From assembly GCF_017569225.1 (NCBI RefSeq), contig NZ_CP071868.1:3844001-3908000 (forward strand): a DNA stretch of 64,000 nt. The letters are read 5' to 3'. A program made the position numbers and the translations under genes. The notes below the pieces were generated by a model. It saw only the letters and a program-made list of their open reading frames with translations. It was not told the DNA's origin and ran no database searches. The DNA is from Pengzhenrongella sicca. GTDB lineage: Bacteria > Actinomycetota > Actinomycetes > Actinomycetales > Cellulomonadaceae. Shown piece by piece: positions 15,073 through 24,588 of the stretch (within the stretch, counting starts at the first letter, position 1; each line of letters begins with the position of its first letter).

Positions 15073-18000
15073 TCAGATCTCTTCGATGCTGCTGGCGTTG
15101 GGCCGGCGGGAAAGGTCGATGCCGAGCTCTTCCGCTGCGCGGTAGACCTCGTCGTCGTTCTCCTTCATGTCGATCGAGACGCCGTCGGAGGACAGCACCT
15201 CGACGTTCAAGCAGAGCGACTGCATCTCCTTGAGGAGGACCTTGAAGGACTCCGGGATGCCCGAGTCGGGGATGTTCTCCCCCTTGACGATCGCCTCGTA
15301 GACCTTCACGCGGCCGGGAACGTCGTCCGACTTGATCGTCAGGAGCTCCTGGAGCGTGTACGCGGCGCCGTACGCCTCGAGCGCCCAGACCTCCATCTCG
15401 CCGAACCGCTGGCCACCGAACTGGGCCTTACCGCCCAGGGGCTGCTGCGTGATCATCGAGTACGGCCCGGTCGAGCGCGCGTGGATCTTGTCGTCGACCA
15501 GGTGGTGGAGCTTGAGGATGTACATGTACCCGACGGCGATGGGCTCCGGGTACGGCTCGCCGGACCGGCCGTCGAAGAGCAGCGCCTTGCCGGTGCCGTC
15601 GACCATGCGCGCACCGTCGCGGTTCGGCATGGTGACCGAGAGGAGGCCGGTGAGGGCATCCTCCTGGACGCCGTCGAACACCGGGGTCGCGACGGGCACG
15701 CCCGGCAGCGACTTGGCGGCGATGGCCGGCACGTTCTTCTTCCAGGTCGGCTCGCCCTCGGCCAGGGTGATGTCCCAGCCCTGCTTGGCGACCCACCCGA
15801 GGTGGGTCTCGAGCACCTGGCCGACGTTCATGCGGCCGGGCACGCCGAGCGGGTTGAGGATGATGTCGACGGCGGTGCCGTCGGGCAGGAACGGCATGTC
15901 CTCGACCGGAAGGATCTTGGAGATGACGCCCTTGTTGCCGTGTCGACCGGCCAGCTTGTCGCCGACCGTGATCTTGCGGCGCTGGGCGATGTAGACCCGG
16001 ACCAGCTCGTTGACCCCGGCGGGCAGCTCGTCGCCGTCCTCACGGTTGAACGTGCGGACCTCGATGACCGTGCCGGACTCGCCGTGGGGAACCTTGAGCG
16101 ACGTGTCGCGGACCTCGCGGGCCTTCTCGCCGAAGATCGCGCGCAGCAGGCGCTCCTCGGGGGTGAGCTCGGTCTCGCCCTTGGGCGTGACCTTGCCGAC
16201 GAGGATGTCGCCGGCGCCGACCTCGGCGCCGATGCGGATGATCCCGCGCTCGTCGAGGTCCGCGAGGACCTCCTCGGAGACGTTCGGGATGTCCCGCGTG
16301 ATCTCTTCCGGCCCGAGCTTCGTGTCGCGGGCGTCGACCTCGTGCTCTTCGATGTGGATCGAGGAGAGCACGTCGTCGATCACGAGCCGCTCGCTGAGGA
16401 TGATCGCGTCCTCGTAGTTGTGGCCCTCCCACGACATGAACGCCACGAGCAGGTTGCGGCCGAGCGCGAGCTCGCCCTCGTCCGTGGCGGGACCGTCGGC
16501 GAGCACGGAGCCCTTCTCGACCCGGGCGCCGTCGTCGACCAGCACGCGCTGGTTGTAGGACGTGCCCTGGTTGGAGCGACGGAACTTGGCGACGCGGTGG
16601 CTCGACGTCGTGCCGTCGTCGTTGGAGACGACGATCAGGTCGGCCGAGACCTCGGTGATGACACCCGGCTTCGCGGAGACGATCACGTCACCGGCGTCGA
16701 TCGCGGCGCGGCGCTCCATGCCGGTCCCGACGATCGGGGCCTCGGAGCGGACCAGCGGCACGGCCTGGCGCTGCATGTTCGCGCCCATGAGGGCACGGTT
16801 GGCGTCGTCGTGCTCGAGGAACGGGATGAGCGCGGTCGCGACCGACACCATCTGGCGCGGCGAGACGTCCATGTAGTCCACGGCCTCGCCGGGGACGACC
16901 TCGACCTCGCCGCCCTTCGTGCGCACGAGGACGGTGTCCTCGGCGAACGACGCGTTCGGCTTGAGCGGGGCGTTGGCCTGCGCGATGACGTAGCGGTCCT
17001 CGTCGTCGGCGGTCAGGTAGTGGACGTCGTCCGTGACCTTGCCCTTGACGACCTTGCGGTACGGGGTCTCGATGAAGCCGAACGGGTTGATCCGTCCGTA
17101 CGTCGCGAGCGACCCGATCAGGCCGATGTTCGGGCCTTCCGGGGTCTCGATCGGGCACATGCGGCCGTAGTGCGACGGGTGGACGTCGCGGACCTCCATG
17201 CCGGCGCGGTCACGGGAGAGACCACCCGGGCCCAGCGCGGACAGGCGCCGCTTGTGCGTCAGTCCGGCGAGCGGGTTGTTCTGGTCCATGAACTGCGACA
17301 GCTGGGACGTGCCGAAGAACTCCTTGATCGAGGCCACCACGGGGCGGATGTTGATCAGGGTCTGCGGCGTGATCGCCTCGACGTCCTGCGTGGTCATGCG
17401 CTCGCGGACGACGCGCTCCATGCGGGACAGGCCGGTGCGGACCTGGTTCTGGATCAGCTCGCCGACCGCGCGGATGCGGCGGTTGCCGAAGTGGTCGATG
17501 TCGTCGGTCTCGACGCGGATCTCGACGGCCTCGCCGTTGCGGTGCCCCGGCAGGGTCGTGACCTCGGCGTGCAGGGCCGCGAGGTACTTGACGGTCGCGA
17601 CGATGTCGCCGACCGACAGCACCGAGTCGCCGAGCGGGGAGTCGACGCCGAGCTTCTTGTTGACCTTGTAGCGCCCAACCTTGGCCATGTCGTAGCGCTT
17701 GGGGTTGAAGTAGAAGTTCTCGAGCAGCGCGCGGCCGGCCTCGATCGTGGGCGGCTCGCCCGGGCGGATCTTCCGGTAGAGGTCGAGCAGGGCCTCGTCC
17801 TCGGTCGAGACGTGGTCCTTCTCGAGGGTCTCGATGACGGCGGGGAACGCGGCGAACTCCTCGCGGATCTGCCCCTCGCTCAGGCCGAGCGCCTTGAGCA
17901 GCACGGTGACGGACTGCTTGCGCTTGCGGTCGACGCGCACGCCGACGGCGTCGCGCTTGTCGATCTCGAACTCGAGCCAGGCGCCGCGGCTCGGGATGAT

Positions 18001-18579
18001 CTTCGCGGTGAAGATGTCCTTGTCGCTCGTCTTGTCGGCGGTGCGCTCGAAGTAGACGCCCGGCGAACGCACGAGCTGGGAGACGACCACGCGCTCGGTG
18101 CCGTTGATGATGAACGTGCCGCGCTCGGTCATGAGCGGGAAGTCACCCATGAAGACCGTCTGGCTCTTGATCTCACCGGTGGTGTAGTTCACGAACTCGG
18201 CCGTGACGAACAGCGGCGCGGCGTAGGTGAAGTCCTTCTCCTTGCACTCCTCGGCCGTGTACTTCGACGGCTCGAAGCGGTGCTCGCGGAAGGACAGCGA
18301 CATGGAGCCACCGAAGTCCTCGATCGGGGAGATCTCCTCGAAGATCTCCTCGAGGCCCGCGGTCTCGGGGACGTCCTGGCGGCCGGTCTCGACAGCGGAG
18401 ACGACGCGCGCCTGCCACTTGTCGTTTCCGAGGAGCCAGTCGAAGTTCTCCGTCTGAAGCCCGAGAAGATCCGGAACCTCGAGCGGCTCACGGATCTTGG
18501 CGAAGGAGATACGACGGGACGCGGTTCTATTCGCGATAGCGTCGACAGACGGTGCAGAAGGGATGCGCGAGGCAGCCAA
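15073..18579 (-). CDS. rpoB: RNA polymerase beta subunit
   Basis: RNA polymerase subunit forming the other half of the active-site cleft. I place the start at TTG 18579 (protein [12 protein letters not shown]...), eight bases after GGAAGGA; this gives 1168 residues, the actinobacterial length, and the upstream in-frame extension to 18678 has no family similarity. The rifampicin region [29 protein letters not shown] is wild type at the main resistance positions (D432, H442, S447, equal to E. coli D516, H526, S531). It has its own promoter upstream (18732-18760). Confidence 0.97.
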   Translation of the reverse strand: MAASRIPSAPSVDAIANRTASRRISFAKIREPLEVPDLLGLQTENFDWLLGNDKWQARVVSAVETGRQDVPETAGLEEIFEEISPIEDFGGSMSLSFREHRFEPSKYTAEECKEKDFTYAAPLFVTAEFVNYTTGEIKSQTVFMGDFPLMTERGTFIINGTERVVVSQLVRSPGVYFERTADKTSDKDIFTAKIIPSRGAWLEFEIDKRDAVGVRVDRKRKQSVTVLLKALGLSEGQIREEFAAFPAVIETLEKDHVSTEDEALLDLYRKIRPGEPPTIEAGRALLENFYFNPKRYDMAKVGRYKVNKKLGVDSPLGDSVLSVGDIVATVKYLAALHAEVTTLPGHRNGEAVEIRVETDDIDHFGNRRIRAVGELIQNQVRTGLSRMERVVRERMTTQDVEAITPQTLINIRPVVASIKEFFGTSQLSQFMDQNNPLAGLTHKRRLSALGPGGLSRDRAGMEVRDVHPSHYGRMCPIETPEGPNIGLIGSLATYGRINPFGFIETPYRKVVKGKVTDDVHYLTADDEDRYVIAQANAPLKPNASFAEDTVLVRTKGGEVEVVPGEAVDYMDVSPRQMVSVATALIPFLEHDDANRALMGANMQRQAVPLVRSEAPIVGTGMERRAAIDAGDVIVSAKPGVITEVSADLIVVSNDDGTTSSHRVAKFRRSNQGTSYNQRVLVDDGARVEKGSVLADGPATDEGELALGRNLLVAFMSWEGHNYEDAIILSERLVIDDVLSSIHIEEHEVDARDTKLGPEEITRDIPNVSEEVLADLDERGIIRIGAEVGAGDILVGKVTPKGETELTPEERLLRAIFGEKAREVRDTSLKVPHGESGTVIEVRTFNREDGDELPAGVNELVRVYIAQRRKITVGDKLAGRHGNKGVISKILPVEDMPFLPDGTAVDIILNPLGVPGRMNVGQVLETHLGWVAKQGWDITLAEGEPTWKKNVPAIAAKSLPGVPVATPVFDGVQEDALTGLLSVTMPNRDGARMVDGTGKALLFDGRSGEPYPEPIAVGYMYILKLHHLVDDKIHARSTGPYSMITQQPLGGKAQFGGQRFGEMEVWALEAYGAAYTLQELLTIKSDDVPGRVKVYEAIVKGENIPDSGIPESFKVLLKEMQSLCLNVEVLSSDGVSIDMKENDDEVYRAAEELGIDLSRRPNASSIEEI

Positions 18580-18731
18580 GAGGGGGTCCTTCCCTGCAGA
18601 TCGAGTGCGAGCTGCGCGGGGCCAGGCGGGGCGCGATCCCCCGGCCTCAAGTCCGTCCGACGTCGCGCACGACGACATCTACAGGGTCTCGGGTTATTCG
18701 GGATCGCGGGCACAAGCCAACGCAAAGCGCT

Positions 18732-18760
18732 AGCATAGCCAGGCGGGACGGTGGTGTCCA
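18732..18760 (-). promoter_or_regulatory. rpoB promoter
   Basis: Minus-strand TGGACA (18760-18755), 17-nt spacer, TATGCT (18737-18732). Five of six -35 matches and a TANNNT -10 at perfect spacing give a predicted start near 18725 and a 146-nt leader before the TTG start of rpoB. It allows rpoBC to be transcribed independently of rplJL. Confidence 0.75.
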
Positions 18761-18827
18761 GTCCGGTGGAGCATATCCGATCGCCGGCGCGAAGGCACGC
18801 TTCCCACGCCGGGACCGGACGCGGCGA

Positions 18828-18863
18828 CGAGGCCCGCACCCCGCGGACGGGGAACGGGCCTCG
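18828..18863 (-). terminator. Stem-loop upstream of the rpoB promoter (possible partial terminator)
   Basis: Nested inverted repeats: CGAGGCCCG/CGGGCCTCG (18828-18836 with 18855-18863) enclosing CCCCG/CGGGG. It lies between rplL and the rpoB promoter. With no U-tract it is best read as an attenuator that reduces, without abolishing, read-through from rplL into rpoBC. Whether it terminates at all is not shown. Confidence 0.5.
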
Positions 18864-18895
18864 CTGCCGGGGCCCTGACGAGCAGGGCCGCCGTG

Positions 18896-18949
18896 CTACT
18901 GCTGGTACTGCCGTTCTACTGCTGGTCCTGCTGCTCGCCTGACGGCGAG
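18896..18949 (-). other. rplL 3' region: small hairpin and 11-bp direct repeat
   Basis: A hairpin CTCGCC-TGAC-GGCGAG (18934-18949) stands 27 nt after the rplL stop, followed on the transcribed strand by an 11-bp direct repeat (CTACTGCTGGT on the plus strand) at 18896-18906 and 18916-18926, exactly 20 nt apart in a CTG-rich tract. It is probably part of the rplL/rpoB intercistronic control region; no function is known. Confidence 0.4.
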
Positions 18950-18975
18950 GACCTACCCGCCCGAGGGGCGAGAGA

Positions 18976-19362
18976 TCACTTGACCGTGACGCTCGCGCCA
19001 GCGGCCTCGAGCGACGCCTTGGCCTTCTCGGCGGCCTCCTTGGAGACCCCCTCGAGGACGGTCTTCGGGGCAGCGTCAACCAGGTCCTTGGCCTCCTTCA
19101 GCCCAAGGCTGGTGAGAACGCGAACCTCCTTGATGACCTGGATCTTCTTCTCGCCGATGGCCGAGAGGATGACGTCGAACTCCGTCTGCTCCTCGGCCTC
19201 TTCGGCCTCGCCAGCACCGGCGCCAGCGGCGGCGGCAGCGGCGACGGGGGCAGCGGCGACGACGTCGAAGGTCTCCTCGAAGGCCTTCACGAAGTCGGAG
19301 AGCTCGATGAGCGTGAGCTCCTTGAATGCGTCGATGAGCTCGACGGTGCTGAGCTTCGCCAT
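18976..19362 (-). CDS. rplL: 50S ribosomal protein L7/L12
   Basis: L7/L12 forms the flexible stalk that recruits translational GTPases. The 128-residue product has the N-terminal dimerisation helices ([21 protein letters not shown]), an Ala/Gly-rich hinge at about 38-52, and the C-terminal domain [20 protein letters not shown]...[13 protein letters not shown]. The ATG at 19362 follows GGAAGGAACC. It is 87 nt downstream of rplJ. Confidence 0.97.
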   Translation of the reverse strand: MAKLSTVELIDAFKELTLIELSDFVKAFEETFDVVAAAPVAAAAAAGAGAGEAEEAEEQTEFDVILSAIGEKKIQVIKEVRVLTSLGLKEAKDLVDAAPKTVLEGVSKEAAEKAKASLEAAGASVTVK

Positions 19363-19449
19363 GGTGGCGGTTCCTTCCGTGTTGTCTCCCGGCATCCGGC
19401 AGGTGGCCGGACGACGGGCGGGTATGTGGTGTGCCTGGGCCGGAATGGC

Positions 19450-19989
19450 TCAGGCAGCTTCTTCGGTCGAGACCTCGGCCTGGTTCTTCTCGCGCAGGGC
19501 GTCGATGGTGCGGACGGCCTGGGTCGCGGGAGCAGTGAAGAGGTACGCCGCCTGGTACAGCGACGCCTTGAATGCGCCGGCCAGCTTGGCCAGCAGCACC
19601 TCGCGGGACTCGAGGTCCGCGAGCTTGATGATCTCCGCGGCGGTCAGGGCGCGCCCGTCAAGGACACCGCCCTTGATGACCAGTGCGGGGTTCGCCTTGG
19701 CAAAGTCACGGAGGCCCTTGGCTGCCGTGACCGGGTCACCGGTCACGAAGGCGATTGCCGACGGGCCAGCAAGCTTGTCGTCGAGTCCTTCGACGCCAGC
19801 CTGCTTGGCCGCGATGGCGGTCAGCGTGTTCTTCACCACGGCATAGGTTGCGTTGCCGCTGAGCGTGCGCCGCAGCTGCTTGAGCTGTGCGACGGTGAGC
19901 CCGCGGTACTCGGTCAGCACGGCCGCGTTGGAGTCACGGAACTGATCCGTGAGCTCTGCAACAGCGGCTGCCTTGTCCGGCCTCGCCAT
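19450..19989 (-). CDS. rplJ: 50S ribosomal protein L10
   Basis: L10 anchors L7/L12 dimers to 23S rRNA. The 179-residue product starts [20 protein letters not shown] at ATG 19989, preceded by GGAAGGATTGCC; upstream in-frame codons up to 20043 belong to the leader. The core [16 protein letters not shown] and [13 protein letters not shown] are typical. The gene sits behind an L10 leader with an attenuator, so it is probably autoregulated by the L10-L12 complex. Confidence 0.96.
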   Translation of the reverse strand: MARPDKAAAVAELTDQFRDSNAAVLTEYRGLTVAQLKQLRRTLSGNATYAVVKNTLTAIAAKQAGVEGLDDKLAGPSAIAFVTGDPVTAAKGLRDFAKANPALVIKGGVLDGRALTAAEIIKLADLESREVLLAKLAGAFKASLYQAAYLFTAPATQAVRTIDALREKNQAEVSTEEAA

Positions 19990-20041
19990 GGCAATCCTTC
20001 CGATGGTGGTGCCACCGGGCATCGCATCCACCCCGGGACAC

Positions 20042-20069
20042 AAAAGAGCCCCGCGCAGGCGCGGGGCTC
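20042..20069 (-). terminator. Attenuator hairpin at the end of the L10 leader
   Basis: Perfect 11-bp stem (GAGCCCCGCGC / GCGCGGGGCTC, 20046-20056 with 20059-20069) followed on the transcribed strand by TTTT (AAAA at 20042-20045). It lies 52 nt before the rplJ start, so transcription of the operon must read through it, consistent with regulated attenuation. Confidence 0.8.
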
Positions 20070-20189
20070 GGGGCCGGACAGCGTCCGGACGGGAACTCTC
20101 ACCTACGCTGGACCCCGCTGTGAGCGGGATTTCCGTAGAGCCACGTCCTGCAGATGCGGGCAGCGGCCGACGACCGGCGGTCTTGGGCA
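20042..20189 (-). ncRNA. L10 leader RNA (ribosomal protein autoregulatory leader)
   Basis: The interval between the predicted start (about 20189) and rplJ contains a structured leader: a stem near AGACCGCCGGTCGTCGGCC, a central hairpin around CCCGCTCACAGCGGG, the GTAGGTGAGAG segment, and a terminal GC stem with U-run. Position directly upstream of rplJ and this layout match the known bacterial L10 leader, in which the L10-L12 complex binds mRNA to repress its own operon. The assignment rests on layout and partial sequence recall; a covariance-model search would settle it. Confidence 0.75.
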
Positions 20190-20195
20190 GGTGCT

Positions 20196-20224
20196 AGCGT
20201 ACGGCACCCCCGCCCACCCGCCAA
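20196..20224 (-). promoter_or_regulatory. Promoter of rplJ-rplL
   Basis: Minus-strand TTGGCG (20224-20219), 17-nt spacer, TACGCT (20201-20196). The -10 fits TANNNT and spacing is ideal; the -35 matches four of six. It faces rplJ and predicts a start near 20189, the natural 5' end of the L10 leader. Confidence 0.65.
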
Positions 20225-20552
20225 ATCCCCCCGGGAGCCCCGCCCCCGGCCCACCGCGCCCCGCCCACCGCGGGCGGCCGCCGCGCGTGTGGGCGTTCTG
20301 CTCTTGGGTGCGCTCGTGTGCGCAATCTGTCGGTCTTGACCCGGATCAGGGAACCGATCGGCCACACCCGAGCCGTGGAGCGCAGAACGCCCACGCGCGC
20401 GCCGTCCGTACCACCCTCGGCGGGTTCGCAAGCAAGCGTGACGGTCCGGCGTCGAACCCCGCGAGCCGCACCGCGCCCCGCCCACCGCCCACCGAGCGCC
20501 GACGCCGACGGCGGCGCTCGCGTCGCGTAGACGCGCGCGGCAGGGCGCGCGG
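20225..20552. other. Intergenic region between the CHAT gene and the rplJ promoter
   Basis: No gene is supported. It contains the inverted repeat described at 20289-20394, which would separate the accessory CHAT operon from the ribosomal operon downstream. The rest is C-rich low-complexity sequence (20201-20280) and GC-rich spacer. Confidence 0.5.
20289..20394. repeat. Compound inverted repeat at the left edge of the CHAT module
   Basis: Perfect 13-bp arms GTGGGCGTTCTGC (20289-20301) and its complement (20382-20394), with a second 8-bp pair inside (CTTGGGTG at 20303-20310 with CACCCGAG at 20365-20372) and about 55 nt in the middle. It lies 159 nt beyond the CHAT stop codon, ahead of the rplJ promoter. 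Probable terminator or boundary element; there is no transposase nearby. Confidence 0.55.
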
Positions 20553-23174
20553 TCAGGCGGGGGCGCCGAAGCAGACCAGGGGGATCGGGATCGGCGAGTC
20601 CTGCGCGCTCGACGCCTGTGCGAGCGCGCGCGGCACGCTCCAGCCCCGGCGGATGAGGTCGTGCGTCGTGGTCATGACGCGCAGCGCGTCGTCGTCGGGC
20701 AGCGGCGCGATCGCCGCCACGACGCAGCCGACGCCGATCCGCAGCAGCACGCTCGTCAGCCCGAGCGCCTCCCCGCCCGGCCGGACGGTCGTGCGGCCCA
20801 CCTCGCACGACGAGAGCAGGACGAGCTCGGGCGCACCGGCCCCCTGGTCCAGCTCGTGCGCGAACAGCGGCCCGTCCGCGAGCCGGACGGAGGAGAACAG
20901 GGGGTTGTCGCTCTCGTGCCGGCCGTGCGCGGCGAGGTGCACGACGCCGGGCGAGCCCAGCATCGCTGCCGCCTGCGCGCACGTCGCGTCGGCGCCGGTG
21001 AGCAGCGTGCTGTCCGGCCAGCGCACCGCCACCTGCTCGGCCTCCAGGCGCGCGTGCCGCAGGCCCGGCCCGGCCACCGAGCTCAGGTGGGCCCGCGCGA
21101 GGCGGCCCCGCTCCCCCGCCGCCGGGGCGTGCGTGAGCCAGTGCCGGGCCGACGGCGTGACCACGGTCGGCAGGCCCGCGCGGCTGCCGAGCATCGACCA
21201 GGGCAGCGCGCCGAGCCAGTCCCCCGTCACCACCACGACCTCCGCGGGAGCCGCGAGCACGTCCCGGACCTCGGCGTCGAGCCGGTCCATCAGGCCCGCG
21301 AGGGACGCCGCCGCGGCGGCCCGCAGCGGTGCGGGCACGTACGGGTTCGCCGCGACCGGCAGGTCCGCGTGCACCCGGCGGGTCTGCTCGCGGATCGGGT
21401 CGGCCGGCCCGAGGTCGTGCAGCGTCGGGCCCCGGTCCGTCACCCGGACGGCGACGAGGCGGCCGCGGTGCTCGAGCACGTTGACGACCACCGTCCCGGG
21501 CCGGTCCCCCAGCGCGGCGACGACGTCACCCACCCGGCCGGGCCGGTCGGCGGGGGCCGCGCCGGCCTCGTGCCAGGATCGGGCCTGGATCGCCTGGCGC
21601 AGCCGGAGGGCCTCCCGCCGGGCGCGCTGGCGCTCGAGGTCGGCCGCAGGCCGGCGCTCGAGCTCCCGCCCCGCCTCGAGCAGCTGGCGCAGCTCGGCGA
21701 GCAGCGCGGCCGTGCCGGGATCGGCCGGCGGGTTCACTCGCCGCGTGCCCCGGATCACGGCCCGGCTGCGCTCCGCGGCGTCGAACACCGCCCCCGCGCG
21801 GCCGCCGTCGAGCGCGATCCGCAGGTCCAGCTCGGCGAGCGCGGCGCCGTGCACCGCGCTCGCGGTGCGCAGGTCGATCGAGCCGAAGGACGCGCGGTGC
21901 AGCGCGAGCTCCCGCTGGCCCGTGCGCACCTGACGGCTGGCCCGGGCGCGGTCGCCGGCGCCGAGGGCGAGCTCGGCCCGCAGCCGCCGGGCGTGCAGCC
22001 GGACGCCGATCGGCGCTCCCGCCGGGATCGTCTCGAGCTCGCGCAGGCGCGCGTCCGGGGCTGGCCCCTGCCCCGCCGCGACCTCCGCCTCGATCCGGAG
22101 CAGGTGCGCGACGTAGGCCCACTGCGGCCGCCCGGACTCGGCGCACGCGGCCTCGAGCCCCGCGCACCGGCGGGCCAGCGCGACCCAGCCACGGCGCTGC
22201 GGGTCGGGCTCGCCGGTCGTCGCGGCGGCGGCCGACCGGCGGCGCGCGAGCGTCGCGGCCCGCGCCTGCAGCTCGAGCAGCGCGGCGCGCAGGACCCAGG
22301 CCTCGTCGCCGCGCCGGGCGAACCGGCGCCTGGCGGCGGAGGCGAACACGGCCGCCGCGTCGAGGTCGGCGCGCAGCAGCGCGCACTCCGCGCGCGCGAG
22401 CTCCGTCTCGGCCAGGTCGTGCGGCAGCCGGTCCGCGGTGAAGATCGCCGCCGCCTCCGCGAGCGTCTCGTCGGCGACCCCGACCAGTCCCGCCTCGACC
22501 AGCACCCGGGCCCGGTCGAGCAGGGCGATCGCCCGGAGCCCGCCGGGATCGCTCCCGGCGGCCTCGGCCATCCGCTCGAGCGAGAGCGGGAGCCGGCCGG
22601 CCAGGTACTCGAGGTAGCCCAGGTTGTGGGAGGCCTTGAACACGAGCAAGGGCAGGGCCGCCTCCCTGGACCGGCGCGCGCACTCGGCGAGGTCGCGCCG
22701 GGCCCGCGCGAGGTCACCGCGCTCGAGGTGCAGCACGCCCCGGTTGAGCAGCGCGCAGCACGCGTCGATCACCTCGGCCCGGTCGATCAGCTCGACGGCG
22801 AGGTCGAGCTCGCGCAGCGACTCGTCGACCCGGCCGGCGCGCAGGTGCAGCAGGCCCCGCAGGCCCGCGAGCGCCGGCTCAAGGCCCGGCCACTGCCCGC
22901 CCGCGTCGGCGAGCGCGGCGAGCAGGTCCAGCTGCGCCGACGCGTCGCCGCGCACCTCGAAGTCGCTCTTGGCGAGCTCCAGCACCGCCCGCGCCCGGAC
23001 CCGGCTCGCCTCCTGCCCGTCGCCGTACACGGCGAGGCGCGCGAGGGCGGGACGCAACCTGCGGGCGGCACGGGCCGGGTGGCCGTCGGCGTTGTCCGCG
23101 GCGGCACGGGCGACCTGACCGGCCAGGGCGACGAGCTCTGTCGGTGCGCCCGGCGCGGACTCGCCGGGGCGCAC
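20553..23174 (-). CDS. CHAT-domain (caspase-like) protease with helical-repeat N-terminus
   Basis: An 873-residue cytoplasmic protein without signal peptide or membrane segment. Residues 1 to about 530 are Leu/Ala/Arg-rich tandem helices of TPR type (for example ARRDLAECARRSREAALPLL and LARAECALLRADLDAA), followed by a coiled stretch. The C-terminal part from about 560 is a CHAT domain: LPWSMLG, then the catalytic histidine H750 in VVHLAAHGRHES and cysteine C790 in ELVLLSSCEVG, and the family's closing pattern of an aliphatic strand and helix (CVVAAIAPLPDDDALRVM). CHAT domains are caspase-fold peptidases that act in programmed death or defence-like systems. GTG start at 23174, four nucleotides after the stop of the preceding gene, so it is the last gene of a sigma-small protein-CHAT operon. 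Its substrate is unknown. Confidence 0.9.
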   Translation of the reverse strand: MRPGESAPGAPTELVALAGQVARAAADNADGHPARAARRLRPALARLAVYGDGQEASRVRARAVLELAKSDFEVRGDASAQLDLLAALADAGGQWPGLEPALAGLRGLLHLRAGRVDESLRELDLAVELIDRAEVIDACCALLNRGVLHLERGDLARARRDLAECARRSREAALPLLVFKASHNLGYLEYLAGRLPLSLERMAEAAGSDPGGLRAIALLDRARVLVEAGLVGVADETLAEAAAIFTADRLPHDLAETELARAECALLRADLDAAAVFASAARRRFARRGDEAWVLRAALLELQARAATLARRRSAAAATTGEPDPQRRGWVALARRCAGLEAACAESGRPQWAYVAHLLRIEAEVAAGQGPAPDARLRELETIPAGAPIGVRLHARRLRAELALGAGDRARASRQVRTGQRELALHRASFGSIDLRTASAVHGAALAELDLRIALDGGRAGAVFDAAERSRAVIRGTRRVNPPADPGTAALLAELRQLLEAGRELERRPAADLERQRARREALRLRQAIQARSWHEAGAAPADRPGRVGDVVAALGDRPGTVVVNVLEHRGRLVAVRVTDRGPTLHDLGPADPIREQTRRVHADLPVAANPYVPAPLRAAAAASLAGLMDRLDAEVRDVLAAPAEVVVVTGDWLGALPWSMLGSRAGLPTVVTPSARHWLTHAPAAGERGRLARAHLSSVAGPGLRHARLEAEQVAVRWPDSTLLTGADATCAQAAAMLGSPGVVHLAAHGRHESDNPLFSSVRLADGPLFAHELDQGAGAPELVLLSSCEVGRTTVRPGGEALGLTSVLLRIGVGCVVAAIAPLPDDDALRVMTTTHDLIRRGWSVPRALAQASSAQDSPIPIPLVCFGAPA

Positions 23175-23178
23175 CCTG

Positions 23179-23676
23179 CTACAGCTCGATCATCGGGGTG
23201 ACCACCGGCTCCTGCGGGGCGGCGGCGCGGCGGAGCACGAGCCGCGCGGCGCCGCGGGCGACGTCGGCGAGCACGAACCGGCCGTTCTCGTCGGACTCCG
23301 TCGTGGTGACCGTCGAGCCCTGGTGCAGCTCGACCGACACCTGCCCGGCGGGCGTGGACCAGCCGTCGATCCGCACGTGCTCGCCCTCGGCGTGCACCGT
23401 GATCATGACGGTCAGCACGTCGGTCGTGAATGTGATGGTCTCGGCCTCGATGCTCGTCTCGTCGGCGCGCACCGCGAGCGCGGGAGACGCCACCCGGTGG
23501 ATCTGGGCGAGCTCGGTCTCGAGCGCGTCCAGCGTCAGCGCGAGCCCGATGCGGTCCACGAGGTCCGCGGGGACGGGGTCCAGCCGGCCCCAGAGCGCGG
23601 CGAGGTCGTCGAGGATCGCGGTGTCCACAGGGCCGAGCGGCTCGAGCGCGAAGGCCGCGACGTCGTCGGCGGCCAT
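23179..23676 (-). CDS. Small protein with C-terminal beta-sandwich (carboxypeptidase-regulatory-like), CHAT operon
   Basis: A 165-residue protein. Residues 1 to about 65 are predicted helical and acidic (DDVAAFALEPLGPVDTAIL, then VPADLVDRIGLALTLDALE); residues about 80-150 read as alternating beta strands ending in ESDENGRFVLADVARGAARLVL, the pattern of carboxypeptidase-regulatory/Ig-like domains. There is no signal peptide. The ATG at 23676 shares a base with the sigma stop (TGATG) and the stop is four bases from the CHAT start. Position between a sigma factor and a protease suggests an adaptor or a regulator of one of them, possibly an anti-sigma; that is inference, as no zinc-binding anti-sigma motif is present. 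Confidence 0.75.
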   Translation of the reverse strand: MAADDVAAFALEPLGPVDTAILDDLAALWGRLDPVPADLVDRIGLALTLDALETELAQIHRVASPALAVRADETSIEAETITFTTDVLTVMITVHAEGEHVRIDGWSTPAGQVSVELHQGSTVTTTESDENGRFVLADVARGAARLVLRRAAAPQEPVVTPMIEL

Positions 23677-24302
23677 CAGGCGCTCCACGCCGGGTCGCCC
23701 GCGAGCGCCGACCGGAGCTTCGCGAGGCAGCGGCCGCGGGTCGGGCCGATGCTCCCGACCGGCATCCCGAGGGACTGCGAGACGACGGCGTAGTCGGGCC
23801 GGTCGACCATCGCGACCAGCCGGAGCAGGGCGCGGCAGCGTTCGGGCAGCCGCTGGACGTGGTCCCACAGGACCCGGTCGCGCTCGGCCCGGATCGTCGT
23901 GGCCTCGGGCCGCTCTTCGACCGGGGCGACCACCAGGTCGAGCGCCCGCTCGTCGGAGCTCGTGTGCACTGCGTCGGTGCGCTGGTGGGACGCCGCGCGC
24001 CATGCGGCGCGCTTGGCGGTCACGAGCATCCACTGCAGGGTCGCCCTCGGGTCGCGGATCGAGCCGGACTCCCGCAGCAGCGAGATCCACACGCCCTGCA
24101 CGACGTCCTGGGCCTCGTGCTGCGCGACGCCCTGCGCGCGCACCGTGTGCCACAGCAGCGGCGTCAAGTCCGCGACGAGCGTCGCCAGCGGAGCGTGGTC
24201 GCCGGCGCGCAGCGCGACGAGCGCGCGCTCGGCGTCGTCGGCGAGGGAGCGGTCGCGATGCGCCGTTCCGCTCGCGACCGGTCCGACCTGGTCGTCACTC
24301 AT
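23676..24302 (-). CDS. ECF-type RNA polymerase sigma factor
   Basis: A 208-residue sigma-70 family factor. Region 2 is at about 35-105 (LATLVADLTPLLWHTVRAQG, HEAQDVVQGVWISLLRESG) and region 4 at about 148-200 (LPERCRALLRLVAMVDRPDY, then the HTH VVSQSLGMPVGSIGPTRGRCL), with no region 3, which is the ECF layout. The ATG at 24302 follows GAGGAGGATGCCCG. It is first in the operon with the 165-residue protein and the CHAT protease, and divergent from the PFTQ peptidase gene. It probably transcribes this module, including itself. Confidence 0.93.
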   Translation of the reverse strand: MSDDQVGPVASGTAHRDRSLADDAERALVALRAGDHAPLATLVADLTPLLWHTVRAQGVAQHEAQDVVQGVWISLLRESGSIRDPRATLQWMLVTAKRAAWRAASHQRTDAVHTSSDERALDLVVAPVEERPEATTIRAERDRVLWDHVQRLPERCRALLRLVAMVDRPDYAVVSQSLGMPVGSIGPTRGRCLAKLRSALAGDPAWSA

Positions 24303-24588
24303 CGGGCATCCTCCTCGGGCAGGCGCCCGCAGGCGTCTGTGGTCAGGCTAGGGCGAACCGGACAGCGCGACAAGGCTCGCCCGGTCGCGTGCCGTGGCGC
24401 TGGGGCTCCGGCTCTCGACGACAAGGGGCGGGTGAACCCTTGCCCAGATACCTCGCTTCGTGAGATGTATCAACGGTCACGACGTATCACGAGCCAACGA
24501 CGGCGCTCTTCGTAGATCGCCGGTCGCGTCGCCGCCCAGCACGGCCACCCCGACCCCGGGAGCGGTCGAGACATCCAGGAGGTCTGTC
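24303..24588. promoter_or_regulatory. Divergent control region of the CHAT module
   Basis: A 286-nt gap between the divergent sigma and peptidase genes. An imperfect inverted repeat TCGTGAGATGT / ACGTATCACGA spans 24458-24492 and could be an operator. A TGAACC hexamer at 24433-24438 precedes it by 20 nt and resembles the GAAC-type -35 of ECF promoters, facing the peptidase gene, but no confident -10 partner is seen. The peptidase gene has a strong AGGAGG at 24577-24582. Confidence 0.45.

Noticed and set aside
20289-20394. Edge inverted repeat as an insertion-sequence end
   Set aside because: No transposase, no matching inverted repeat at the other edge of the module and no target duplication seen.
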